A stretch of DNA of 20,381 nucleotides from Actinomycetes bacterium (lineage in GTDB: Bacteria; Actinomycetota; Actinomycetes; Mycobacteriales; Mycobacteriaceae): NCBI GenBank assembly GCA_023415515.1, contig JAEZKH010000176.1, positions 1 to 20,381 on the forward strand, read 5' to 3'. Numbering within the stretch: position 1 is the stretch's first letter; every line of letters begins with the position of its first letter. Shown here one piece after another: positions 6,795 to 13,702 of this stretch. A program made the position numbers and the translations under genes. The notes beneath the pieces are model-generated. The model was not told where the DNA came from, ran no database searches, and saw only the letters and a list, made by a program, of their open reading frames with translations.

Positions 6795-7676
6795 ATGGTT
6801 GAGAAGACGTCCGCATCGACCAAGAAGCACAAGAGCGTCGACGAGGTCCGTGCGCACTACGACCTGTCCAACGAGTTCTTCCAGCTGTTCACCGATCCGT
6901 CGGTCACCTACAGCTGCGCCTATTTCCCGCGCGACGACATGTCGATGGAAGAGGCGCAGATGGCCAAGCTCGACCTCAGCCTGGGCAAGCTGGGCCTGAA
7001 GCCGGGCATGACGCTGCTCGATGTCGGCTGCGGATGGGGTTCGCTGATGAAGCGGGCGCTGGAGAACTACGACGTGAACGTCATCGGTGTGACGCTGTCG
7101 AAGAACCAGTACGAGTTCTGCCAGAACGTGCTGGCCGGCGTCGAGTCCGAGCGCTCGGCCAAGGTGATGCTGGCGGACTGGTCGGAGGTCACCGAACCCG
7201 TCGACCGGATCGTGGTGATCGAGGCGCTCGAGCATTTCGGCTTCGAGCGCTTCGACGAGTTCTTCAGCTTCGCCTACAACCTGATGCCCGACGACGGCGT
7301 GATGATGGTGCATTCGCTCACCGGCATGACCATCCCGCAGCTGGTGGAAAAGGGCATCCCGTTGACGTTCGAGATGGCGCGGTTCGCCAAGTTCGTCAGG
7401 GACGAAATCTTCCCTGGAACGCGGCTTCCTTCGATCGAGTTGATCGAGAAGCATTCAACCAAGGCCGGTTTCAAGCTGACTCACATACAGTCGCTGCAGT
7501 CCGACTTCGCAAAGACTTTGGACATGTGGGCCGAGGTGCTGGAATCGCGGAAAGAGGAAGCGATCGCGATCCAGTCCGAAGAGGTCTACGAGCGGTACAT
7601 GAAGTTCTTGACCGGCTGCTCGAACGGATTCAAGAAGGGCTACACCGACCTTCATCAGTTCACCCTGGAGAAGTAG
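6795..7676 (+). CDS. mmaA3: mycolic acid methyltransferase, MmaA3-like
   Basis: A 293-aa S-adenosylmethionine-dependent methyltransferase. The ATG immediately follows the previous stop codon, with GGAG (6785-6788) six nt upstream inside the preceding gene. Motif I is LLDVGCGWGS (74-83). Active-site equivalents are Cys41, Glu146, His173 and Cys275. The position filled by Tyr in CmaA1/MmaA2 is Phe238 (SDFAKTL), a substitution I also recall in M. tuberculosis MmaA3 (PHFARTL). MmaA3 methylates the hydroxyl made by MmaA4 to give methoxymycolate. Many fast growers lack methoxymycolates, so this enzyme could instead be a cyclopropane synthase or act on another intermediate. Sequence around DWSEVTEPVDRIVVIEALEHFGFERF favours the MmaA3 branch. 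It forms a two-gene operon with the upstream methyltransferase. Confidence 0.8.
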   Translation: MVEKTSASTKKHKSVDEVRAHYDLSNEFFQLFTDPSVTYSCAYFPRDDMSMEEAQMAKLDLSLGKLGLKPGMTLLDVGCGWGSLMKRALENYDVNVIGVTLSKNQYEFCQNVLAGVESERSAKVMLADWSEVTEPVDRIVVIEALEHFGFERFDEFFSFAYNLMPDDGVMMVHSLTGMTIPQLVEKGIPLTFEMARFAKFVRDEIFPGTRLPSIELIEKHSTKAGFKLTHIQSLQSDFAKTLDMWAEVLESRKEEAIAIQSEEVYERYMKFLTGCSNGFKKGYTDLHQFTLEK

Positions 7677-7696
7677 CCGCCCCATTAGCTGCCCGA

Positions 7697-7720
7697 GATC
7701 GGTTGGGGAAAACGCCGATC
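7697..7720 (+). other. inverted repeat after the mmaA3-like gene
   Basis: GATCGG (7697-7702) and CCGATC (7715-7720) form a perfect 6-bp stem with a 12-nt loop, 20 bp after the stop. There is no T run. It may be a weak terminator or mRNA 3'-end structure in the 157-bp spacer before the MmaA4-like gene, or chance. Confidence 0.25.
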
Positions 7721-7724
7721 GCGG

Positions 7725-7755
7725 TTGCTCGGTCTGCCGCCAAACGAGGTATGGT
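7725..7755 (+). promoter_or_regulatory. possible promoter of the mmaA4-like gene
   Basis: TTGCTC (7725-7730) and TATGGT (7750-7755, fitting TANNNT) are 19 bp apart, within the only AT-richer spacer of the methyltransferase cluster (about 7741-7833). A good Shine-Dalgarno (AAGGAAG at 7823-7829) precedes ATG 7834, so a leadered transcript starting near 7762 is reasonable. The 19-bp spacing is long, so the call is tentative. Confidence 0.3.
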
Positions 7756-7833
7756 TCGGCGGAAAAGCACAATTGACAAGGCAAATCAGAAAGCGCGAAG
7801 ACGCTGAATTCGCAAAAATCCGAAGGAAGACAG

Positions 7834-8733
7834 ATGGTTCGCCAGACGGCACGGATGACGCGGAACATGCGGCAGCGCTTCATCGACATCCAGGCTCACT
7901 ACGACATCTCCAATGAGTTCTTCGCGCTGTTCCTGGATCCGACACGCACCTACAGCTGCGGCTACTTCGAACGCGACGGCATGACGTTGGAGGAGGCGCA
8001 GATCGCCAAGCTCGATCTGAATCTCGACAAACTCGGTCTGGAACCGGGCATGACGCTGCTCGACATCGGCTGCGGGTGGGGGTCGACGATGAAGCGGGCG
8101 CTGCTGAAGTACGACGTCAACGTCATCGGCCTGACGCTCTCGGAGAACCAGAAACGCTATACCGAAACCCTGTTGGCCGACGTGGACACCGAACGCTCAC
8201 ACCGGGTGCTCCTGCAGGGGTGGGAGGATTTCCACGAACCCGTCGACCGCATCGTCAGCATCGAGGCGTTCGAGCACTTCGGGTTCGAGAAGTACCCCGA
8301 CTTCTTCGCCAACGCGTATGCGAACCTGCCCGCCGACGGTCGGATGACGATCCAGAGCAGCACCGGCTACCATCCCGACAATCTGATCGCGCGCGGTAAA
8401 CCGTTCAACTCCGAAGGCGCGCGGTTCATCGTGTTCATGTGCCGGGAGATCTTCCCGGGCGGCCGGATTCCCACAGCGGAGATGATGGTGCAGGCCGGCA
8501 CTGACGGCGGGTTCGTCGTTCCCGAGTGCCGGTCGCTGGCGACGCACTACGTCGAAACCCTCAGGCAGTGGGGCGACGTCCTGGAAGCAAAGCGCGACGA
8601 GGCCATCGCCATCGCGTCAGAAGAGGTCTACGACCGCTACATGCGCTTCTTCCGAGGGTGCCAGCACTACTTCAGCATGGAGATGATCGACTGCAACCTG
8701 GTGACCTACCTGAAATCTGCTGCCGCAGCCTGA
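7834..8733 (+). CDS. mmaA4: mycolic acid methyltransferase, MmaA4 (Hma)-like
   Basis: A 299-aa S-adenosylmethionine-dependent methyltransferase. ATG 7834 has AAGGAAG just upstream. Motif I is LLDIGCGWGS (76-85). The block TIQSSTGYHP (172-181) and the C-terminus YFSMEMIDCNLVTYLKSAAAA are hallmarks of MmaA4/Hma. There the His of cyclopropane synthases is replaced by Gln (here Gln174), while Cys42, Glu147, Tyr239 and Cys276 are kept. MmaA4 adds a methyl and a hydroxyl across a cis double bond of the meromycolate, the branch point to keto- and methoxymycolates. The gene stands apart from the other two methyltransferases by 157 bp and probably has its own promoter. It ends 10 bp from the convergent acyl-AMP ligase. 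Strongest orthology call of the three. Confidence 0.88.
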   Translation: MVRQTARMTRNMRQRFIDIQAHYDISNEFFALFLDPTRTYSCGYFERDGMTLEEAQIAKLDLNLDKLGLEPGMTLLDIGCGWGSTMKRALLKYDVNVIGLTLSENQKRYTETLLADVDTERSHRVLLQGWEDFHEPVDRIVSIEAFEHFGFEKYPDFFANAYANLPADGRMTIQSSTGYHPDNLIARGKPFNSEGARFIVFMCREIFPGGRIPTAEMMVQAGTDGGFVVPECRSLATHYVETLRQWGDVLEAKRDEAIAIASEEVYDRYMRFFRGCQHYFSMEMIDCNLVTYLKSAAAA

Positions 8734-8743
8734 TTCAGCGCCG

Positions 8744-10615
8744 TCAACGGGTTCCCAGCGTCCCGTCCAGGTACTCCGCGCGGCAGGCACGTCGCGCCAA
8801 CTTGCCGCTCGTGGTGCGCGGAATGACACCGGCGGCGACCAGCCGCACGTCGTAGATGCTGACGGCGTGCTTGCGCGACACCGCCCTGCGGACGGCGTCG
8901 ATGATGGGCTGCGGGTCGGCTCGACCGGCGCCGGGGCCGCGCTCGGCGACGATGACGAGTTTCTCGCTGGTGTCGGTCGGCGAGCCGTCGGGGAGTTCGC
9001 GGGCGGGCACCGAGAAGGCCGCGACGAAGCCGTGCCGGATGCCCTCGGATGCGCCCCACACCGTGGCCTCGATGTCCTGCGGGTAGTGGTTGCGGCCGTC
9101 CACGATGACCATGTCCTTGATCCGGCCGGTGATGTAGAGGTCGCCGTCGATGTAGCAGCCGAGGTCGCCGGTGCGCAGCCACAGGGCGTCGTCGGGGGTG
9201 CCCTCGGCGTGGCTGCCCGCTTCCAGTCGGGACTGCAGCTTGTTGCCGAAGGTGTGCTCGGTCTCCTCCGGGCGGCGCCAATAGCCGCGCCCGATGTTGT
9301 CGCCGTGCAGCCAGATCTCGCCGACGCGTTCGTCGGGCACCTCGGCGCCGGTGTCGGGGTCGACGATCGCCGCCCACTGGCTGACCGCGACTTCGCCGCA
9401 CGACACCTGGGCCAGCGCGTTGGGGGCGTCGGGCTCGACGCGGACGACCCTGCCCCTGCCGAGCTCTTCGCGGTCGACGTAGACGGCCGTCGGCTCGGTG
9501 TAGGGCAGTATCGACGAGACGAAAAGGGCGGCCTCGGCCATGCCGTATGACGGCCGGACGGCGGTCTTGGTGAGCCCGTAGGGCAGGAACGCGTCGGTGA
9601 ACTTGATGATCGAGTCGAGGTTCACCGGCTCGGAGCCGTTGATCAGCACGACTTTACTCAGGTCGACGGGCGTGTTCGGGCCGGGCATACCGCGCTGCAC
9701 CACCAGATCGAACGCGAAATTAGGTGCGGGAGAGACGATGTGGCAGTTCTTCGACTCTTCGGAGAGGACTTGGATCCAGCGCAACGGTCTGCGCACGAAC
9801 GCCATCGGCGACATGAACGTGAGGTGACCGCCGTAGAGGATCGGGAAGCCGATCATCATCAGGCCCATGTCGTGGTACAGCGGCAACCAGCTGACGCCGT
9901 TGATCTCGTCGGCGGCGCCTTCCAGGCCGATCGACAGCACCATCTGGAGGAGGTTCGTTCCCGCGGCGCGGTGGCTGATCTCGACGCCGGTGGGCACGCG
10001 CGTCGAACCCGACGTGTACTGAAGGTAGGCGATCTCGTCGTTGAGCATCTCGACGGGCGCGTACGTGGCCCCGACGGTGTCGGGAATGGCGTCGACGGCG
10101 ATGATGCGGGGCCGGTCCTCGCGCGGCATGAGCCGCACGAACTTCTGCACCGCGTCGCCCGCCGAGGTCGTCGTCAGGATGACGGCAGGTTGGGCGTCGG
10201 TCAGGACGGCGTCGAGGCGCTCGGCATGGCCGGGCAGTTCCGGCGCGAACAGCGGTACCGCGATATTCCCTGCCTGAATGGAGCCGAAGAAGCTGGTCAC
10301 GTAGTCGAGGCCCTGCGGTGCCAGGATCGCGACGCGATCGCCGCGGGACGTCACCTGCTGCAGGCGGGCGGCGATGGCACGCGACCGGTTGCCGACCTGG
10401 TCCCAGGTGAGTTCGACGGCCTTTCCGTCAGGGTTCTGGCTGTAATCGACGTAGCGGTAGGCAAGCGCGTTGGCGAACTCGACGATGTTCTTGTCGAGCA
10501 GGGCGGCCAGGTTGGTGCCCTCTGGCAGCGAGATGTGACCGTTTTCGTCCAGGTAGGGCTCGGTGGCCGGCCCAACCCCTCGACTCGGTGCACCGCGCAC
10601 AGAAGCACTTTCCAT
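8744..10615 (-). CDS. fatty acyl-AMP ligase, FadD32-like (FAAL)
   Basis: A 623-aa adenylate-forming enzyme very similar in layout to FadD32, which activates the meromycolic chain as acyl-AMP for Pks13. Visible motifs: YLQYTSGSTRVPTGV (197-211, ATP loop), VSWLPLYHDMGLM (241-253), NGSEPV (326-331), PSYGMAEA (355-362), RTGDLG (481-486), GRIKD (497-501), DGRNHYPQDIE (506-516) and PRTTSGK with catalytic Lys605. The HYPQDIE motif and the block around 270-305 favour FAAL over acyl-CoA ligase. The true FadD32 gene lies beside pks13 and accD4. No polyketide synthase or carrier protein is visible here, so this is an orphan paralogue of unknown acyl substrate, placed tail-to-tail with mmaA4. The ATG has no Shine-Dalgarno but has TAGACT 6 nt upstream, suggesting a leaderless mRNA. 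Confidence 0.9.
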   Translation of the reverse strand: MESASVRGAPSRGVGPATEPYLDENGHISLPEGTNLAALLDKNIVEFANALAYRYVDYSQNPDGKAVELTWDQVGNRSRAIAARLQQVTSRGDRVAILAPQGLDYVTSFFGSIQAGNIAVPLFAPELPGHAERLDAVLTDAQPAVILTTTSAGDAVQKFVRLMPREDRPRIIAVDAIPDTVGATYAPVEMLNDEIAYLQYTSGSTRVPTGVEISHRAAGTNLLQMVLSIGLEGAADEINGVSWLPLYHDMGLMMIGFPILYGGHLTFMSPMAFVRRPLRWIQVLSEESKNCHIVSPAPNFAFDLVVQRGMPGPNTPVDLSKVVLINGSEPVNLDSIIKFTDAFLPYGLTKTAVRPSYGMAEAALFVSSILPYTEPTAVYVDREELGRGRVVRVEPDAPNALAQVSCGEVAVSQWAAIVDPDTGAEVPDERVGEIWLHGDNIGRGYWRRPEETEHTFGNKLQSRLEAGSHAEGTPDDALWLRTGDLGCYIDGDLYITGRIKDMVIVDGRNHYPQDIEATVWGASEGIRHGFVAAFSVPARELPDGSPTDTSEKLVIVAERGPGAGRADPQPIIDAVRRAVSRKHAVSIYDVRLVAAGVIPRTTSGKLARRACRAEYLDGTLGTR

Positions 10616-10621
10616 AAGCGC

Positions 10622-10627
10622 AGTCTA
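10622..10627 (-). promoter_or_regulatory. -10-like hexamer for a leaderless FAAL transcript
   Basis: On the minus strand TAGACT fits TANNNT and lies exactly 6 nt before the ATG at 10615. No Shine-Dalgarno is present. A -35 element is not clear; TTCACG lies 19 bp upstream of the hexamer. Confidence 0.45.
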
Positions 10628-10932
10628 AGAGATGAGGTGCTTCAGTCGTGAATCGGCGTTATCGAAGCGTTGCATCCAAAGGGTCCTTTCGCCGTTCCGA
10701 TCTGGGGAAACGTGGTCACGGTCGTCACTTTCGCCACACACGTCCCTAATTGGCATGCTCCGACACCACTATGAGATCTTCTGCCATATTTTTGCGAGAG
10801 GGCCGAGCGTGTCGCGTCGGGGGGCCGCCAGCGGGATGTCGATGCTCCTGACATCGCCTTTCGGCGCCGTGCGCCACCACCGCGCCCCCCTCCGACGACA
10901 TCTTCCCGTGTGCTCCGACCCTACCCAGACCG

Positions 10933-10944
10933 ACGCTCGAGCGT
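10933..10944. repeat. perfect 12-bp palindrome
   Basis: ACGCTCGAGCGT is its own reverse complement. Its centre is exactly 20 bp from that of the next palindrome (10952-10965), about two helical turns. It lies upstream of the CRP-like site and ECF promoter. A protein-binding role is possible but unproven. Confidence 0.45.
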
Positions 10945-10951
10945 GCTCTGA

Positions 10952-10965
10952 ACACGTCGACGTGT
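10952..10965. repeat. perfect 14-bp palindrome
   Basis: ACACGTCGACGTGT is its own reverse complement. It lies 10 bp before the CRP-like site. Such a palindrome could be an operator for a dimeric regulator or a DNA methyltransferase/restriction-type target; it contains GTCGAC. Confidence 0.45.
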
Positions 10966-10975
10966 CGCCACCGAG

Positions 10976-10991
10976 TGTGACAGGTCTCACG
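10976..10991 (+). promoter_or_regulatory. CRP/FNR-type binding site
   Basis: TGTGA-CAGGTC-TCACG matches the TGTGA-N6-TCACA pattern in 9 of 10 defined bases. It is close to the site known for the mycobacterial cAMP receptor protein (Rv3676 family), which often ends in CACG. The centre is about 70 bp upstream of the predicted start of the DGPF/sigma transcript, a usual activator position. It could equally act on the divergent acyl-AMP ligase. Confidence 0.5.
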
Positions 10992-11019
10992 AGCCGCTCA
11001 TGGCAAGGCGCGCGGCCGT

Positions 11020-11046
11020 TGTCGGATTCGCGATTTCTCGTTCGTC
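11020..11046 (+). promoter_or_regulatory. ECF-type promoter for the DGPF/sigma operon
   Basis: TGTCGG (11020-11025) and CGTC (11043-11046) are separated by 17 bp. From memory, ECF42 sigma factors recognise a TGTCGA-like -35 with a CG(A/T)C-like -10, so the operon's own sigma factor could drive it. The predicted start near 11053 leaves about 50 nt before the ATG at 11102. Confidence 0.4.
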
Positions 11047-11101
11047 GGACAGGTAGAGAGTGGAACACGGGGTTCCGCCCGCTATCGAGAGGTCAGTGAC
11101 G

Positions 11102-11800
11102 ATGCATTACTTCGCTCTGTTGATCAGCGCCGAACGGGAACTCACCCCCGAGCAGCGCGCGGAGGGAATGACGGCGTACATGCAATTCCATGCCAAGGCC
11201 GCCTCGGCCATCGTGGCCGGGGACGCACTGCAGCCCTCGGCCACCGGCGCGCGCATCACCGGCGGCCCGGACGCACCGATCGCGACCGACGGCCCGTTCG
11301 CCGAAAGCGCCGAAGTCGCTTGCGGCTATTACGTCTTCGAGGTGGACAACCTCGACGACGCTCTCGAACTCGCCCGCGACATCCCCGCGGCCAAGGACGG
11401 CGCCGTCGAGGTGTGGCCGATCGTGCACTTCGAGCCCGCCCCGACGACACCGGCGGGCGACAGTTGGCTTGCGCTGCTGCTCGAGCCGGCCGACGAGGTG
11501 CACGCCCCCGGCACCCCGGAGTGGAACGAGCTGGCTGCGGCGCATGTGGAGCTCGGCAAGGCCGTCGGATCCGCCGCGGTGGGCGGGGCGCCGCTGCATC
11601 CGCCGTCGACAGCGACGACCGTGCGTGTCCGCGACGGCCAGGTGCTGTTGACCGACGGGCCGTACGCCGAGGGCGCCGAGGTGGCCAACGGCTTCCGCTA
11701 CATCAACGCCGCCGACCGTGACGAGGCGGTCAAAGTCGCGTCGATGATGCCTGCGACGACGGTGGAGTTGCGGCGGCTGGCAGGCGTCTCCGGGCTGTAA
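11102..11800 (+). CDS. tandem DGPF/YCII-domain protein
   Basis: 232 aa from ATG 11102, chosen because GAGAGG lies 9 nt upstream and the first residues (MHYFALLISAE) are the start of a YCII strand; the open frame begins 14 codons earlier. Two YCII-type ferredoxin-like domains lie in tandem, about 1-112 and 120-232. Each carries the motif that names the DGPF group: DGPFAES (63-69) and DGPYAEG (185-191). DGPF proteins are habitually encoded next to ECF42 sigma factors, as here with a 9-bp gap, and are assumed to be the sigma factor's main target. Their biochemical activity is not established to my knowledge. No signal peptide or membrane segment. Tandem duplication within one chain is notable because many relatives have one domain. 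Confidence 0.88.
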   Translation: MHYFALLISAERELTPEQRAEGMTAYMQFHAKAASAIVAGDALQPSATGARITGGPDAPIATDGPFAESAEVACGYYVFEVDNLDDALELARDIPAAKDGAVEVWPIVHFEPAPTTPAGDSWLALLLEPADEVHAPGTPEWNELAAAHVELGKAVGSAAVGGAPLHPPSTATTVRVRDGQVLLTDGPYAEGAEVANGFRYINAADRDEAVKVASMMPATTVELRRLAGVSGL

Positions 11801-11809
11801 ACACCGGAA

Positions 11810-13030
11810 ATGACCGACCTGGACAGCGTCTTTCGGCGTGAGTGGGGTTCGGCTGTCGCTGCGCTCGCCCGCTGGTCTGGCGACCTCACCGTCGCCGAAG
11901 ACGCTGTGCAGGAAGCCTTCGCCGAAGCTGTGCGTGCCTGGCCACGAGACGGCGTACCGGACAATCCGGGCGGATGGGTCGTGACGGTGGCTCGACACCG
12001 CGCCCTCGACCGCTTGCGACGCGAGTCCGCACGGCCGGGAAAGGAGCTTGCCGCCGTGGTGGACGACATCAGGGCGCGCACCGAACGCGCAGGCGTTCCG
12101 CATCCGGTCCGCGACGACGAACTGCGGATGATGTTCACGTGCGCACACCCCGCGCTTGACCGCGCCTCGCAGCTCGCGCTGACGCTGCGGTTGATCTCGG
12201 GGCTCACAGTGGCCGAGATCGCCAGGGCGCTGCTGCAGTCCGAAAGTGCAGTTGGACAGCGAATCACACGGGCCAAGAGCAAGATCCGGCATGCGAACAT
12301 CCCACTGCGGGTACCTTCCGCCGAACGGCTGGCCGAGCGAACCCCACATGTGCTCGGCTGCATCTACTCGGTGTTCACCGAAGGATATTGGTCGACGGCG
12401 GGACCGTCGGCGATCCGCGACGAGCTGTGTGACGAAGGGGTACGACTCGCGGCTGAGCTGTGCGCGCTGATGCCGGCGTCGCGTGATGCCCACGCGCTGG
12501 CCGCACTTGTCCTGCTACATGATTCGCGTCGACGAACGCGCGTGGACGCCGACGGAGCGCTGGTGCCGTTGGATGAACAGGACCGGCGCCGGTGGGACTC
12601 CGATCGGATCGCCGCGGGTCTGCAGCGGCTGAAGCTCGCGGCCGGAGCGACGGGCCCGTACCTGCCCCAGGCTGTGATCGCGGCCTGCCATGCGACGGCG
12701 GCCGGCTGGGAGGAAACCGACTGGGCCACGATCTGCGCGGCGTTCGACCGTCTGCTGGAGATCGCCGATTCGCCTGTGGCGCGGGCGAATCGGGCGCTGG
12801 CAGTCGGATTCCGCGACGGGTACGCGGCCGGCCTCGCCGCACTCGACGAGGTGGCAGACGATCCACGGTTGGCACGGTCGGGCACCGTTTCGTCGATCCG
12901 CGCCGATCTGCTGCGCCGGGCGGGCCGCCGCGGCGAAGCGCTCGTGTGGTACGAGCAGGCGCTGGAGTTCGCAGGGTCCGAGCCGTCGCGGGCCTTCCTG
13001 CTGCGCCGGGTCGCCGAGTGCTCGCGCTGA
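11810..13030 (+). CDS. ECF42-type RNA polymerase sigma factor with TPR-like extension
   Basis: A 406-aa sigma factor, about twice the length of a minimal ECF factor. Sigma region 2 is at about 10-75 (DLTVAEDAVQEAFAEAVRAW, NPGGWVVTVARHRALDRLRRE). Region 4 is at about 115-165 (LALTLRLISGLTVAEIARALL, then SAVGQRITRAKSKIR). The remaining 240 residues are alpha-helical, with repeats such as PVARANRALAVGFRDGYAAGLAALDEV and LRRAGRRGEALVWYEQALE. This is the TPR-like extension that in ECF41/ECF42 replaces a separate anti-sigma factor and controls activity. No anti-sigma gene is adjacent, in agreement. The gene follows the DGPF gene by 9 bp with a poor Shine-Dalgarno, suggesting coupled translation and probable autoregulation. 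The inducing signal is unknown. Confidence 0.92.
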   Translation: MTDLDSVFRREWGSAVAALARWSGDLTVAEDAVQEAFAEAVRAWPRDGVPDNPGGWVVTVARHRALDRLRRESARPGKELAAVVDDIRARTERAGVPHPVRDDELRMMFTCAHPALDRASQLALTLRLISGLTVAEIARALLQSESAVGQRITRAKSKIRHANIPLRVPSAERLAERTPHVLGCIYSVFTEGYWSTAGPSAIRDELCDEGVRLAAELCALMPASRDAHALAALVLLHDSRRRTRVDADGALVPLDEQDRRRWDSDRIAAGLQRLKLAAGATGPYLPQAVIAACHATAAGWEETDWATICAAFDRLLEIADSPVARANRALAVGFRDGYAAGLAALDEVADDPRLARSGTVSSIRADLLRRAGRRGEALVWYEQALEFAGSEPSRAFLLRRVAECSR

Positions 13031-13049
13031 CACCTCCGCGAGCGTGCGG

Positions 13050-13691
13050 TCAGGACAGCGGGACCTCGAGGATCGGCCGGCCCACGTCGGCGCCAGGACC
13101 GTCGAAGTGCCACCATTCACCCGAGTACACCGACAGCCCGCCCGCAGCCATGCCGTCACGCAGCCACTTGCGGTTTGCCTGCTGTTCGGGGGTCACCCCG
13201 TCAGACGCGAAAGCCTTTGCCTTGGCGGAGAAGTCGTCGAAATCGGTCCCCATGTCCTGCGGCCATCCGTAATGCCCGTCGGCCAGCGTGACGTCCACCG
13301 AGCGGCCCGACTCGTGGCTGCGGGCCGTCGTTCCCGGTCGCGCGACCCAGTTCGGATCCGGTGTGTTTTCGAACAGTTCGGCCTGCACCGAGTGCGGGCG
13401 GTAACAGTCCCAGAACACCAGCTTGGCGCCACGGGCCCGGAACACCTCGGCGGCTTTGGCAAGCCCGGGCGCCATCGACTCGTGCACCAGACAGCGCGCG
13501 TCGGCCGGATACAGCGGCTTGCCGACGAAATTGTCGGGCGTCGCATATCTGAGGTCGACCACGGCGTCGGGGACGACGGTCGTGATGTCGACGAAGCCGG
13601 CCTGCTCGGCGGTCGCAGGGTCGGCACTCGCCGCGGGTGCCGCCGCGACCACGATGGCCATGGCGGTGAAACCCGCTGCGAGCGTTCGCAA
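13050..13691 (-). CDS. secreted D-Ala-D-Ala dipeptidase, VanX-like (M15D)
   Basis: 213 aa with an N-terminal signal peptide (MRTLAAGFTAMAIVVAAAPAA, cleavage near ASA-DP at 23/24). The VanX fold residues are present: Arg98 in YRPH, zinc ligands His126 and Asp133 in SHESGRSVD, general base Glu192 and zinc ligand His195 in GEWWHF. It should hydrolyse D-alanyl-D-alanine or related dipeptides outside the membrane, so a cell-wall turnover or nutrient role is more likely than vancomycin resistance; no vanH, vanA or regulator is nearby. The start codon is TTG (13689-13691 on minus) with no Shine-Dalgarno, chosen because it yields the full signal peptide. The next ATG, residue 11, would remove the basic n-region. 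It lies 11 bp after rplA and is convergent with the sigma gene. Confidence 0.85.
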   Translation of the reverse strand: MRTLAAGFTAMAIVVAAAPAASADPATAEQAGFVDITTVVPDAVVDLRYATPDNFVGKPLYPADARCLVHESMAPGLAKAAEVFRARGAKLVFWDCYRPHSVQAELFENTPDPNWVARPGTTARSHESGRSVDVTLADGHYGWPQDMGTDFDDFSAKAKAFASDGVTPEQQANRKWLRDGMAAGGLSVYSGEWWHFDGPGADVGRPILEVPLS

Positions 13692-13702
13692 CTGGAAGAA
13701 GG

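Larger units (their letters stand above)
10616..11101. other. 486-bp divergent intergenic control region
   Basis: It separates the acyl-AMP ligase (minus) from the DGPF/sigma pair (plus). Open frames on both strands here look non-coding: arginine/serine-rich, with no recognisable motif and no ribosome site. The left end holds the ligase's leaderless -10 hexamer. Around 10740-10800 is a locally AT-richer tract. Positions 10930-11050 carry two perfect palindromes, a CRP-like site and an ECF-type promoter, each listed separately. I found no convincing RNA gene. Confidence 0.6.

Noticed and set aside
5778..7454. 558-codon minus-strand open frame across the first two methyltransferases
   Set aside because: The repeated pattern in its two halves reflects the tandem mma paralogues on the other strand. 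No independent motif or ribosome site.
7773..7778. Perfect TTGACA in the spacer before the mmaA4-like gene
   Set aside because: No TANNNT hexamer is found 16-19 bp downstream, so it was not called a promoter.
10632..11099. 155-codon open frame in the FAAL-DGPF intergenic region
   Set aside because: Arg/Ser-rich with no motif or ribosome site, and it runs through the palindromes, CRP-like site and promoter.
13031..13049. CCGC...GCGG stem between the sigma factor and vanX-like genes as a terminator
   Set aside because: Only 4 bp with a 6-nt loop and no T run; too weak to call.
13050..13691. VanX-like gene as a vancomycin resistance determinant
   Set aside because: It is secreted and has no vanH, vanA or VanRS neighbours; a resistance VanX acts in the cytoplasm.
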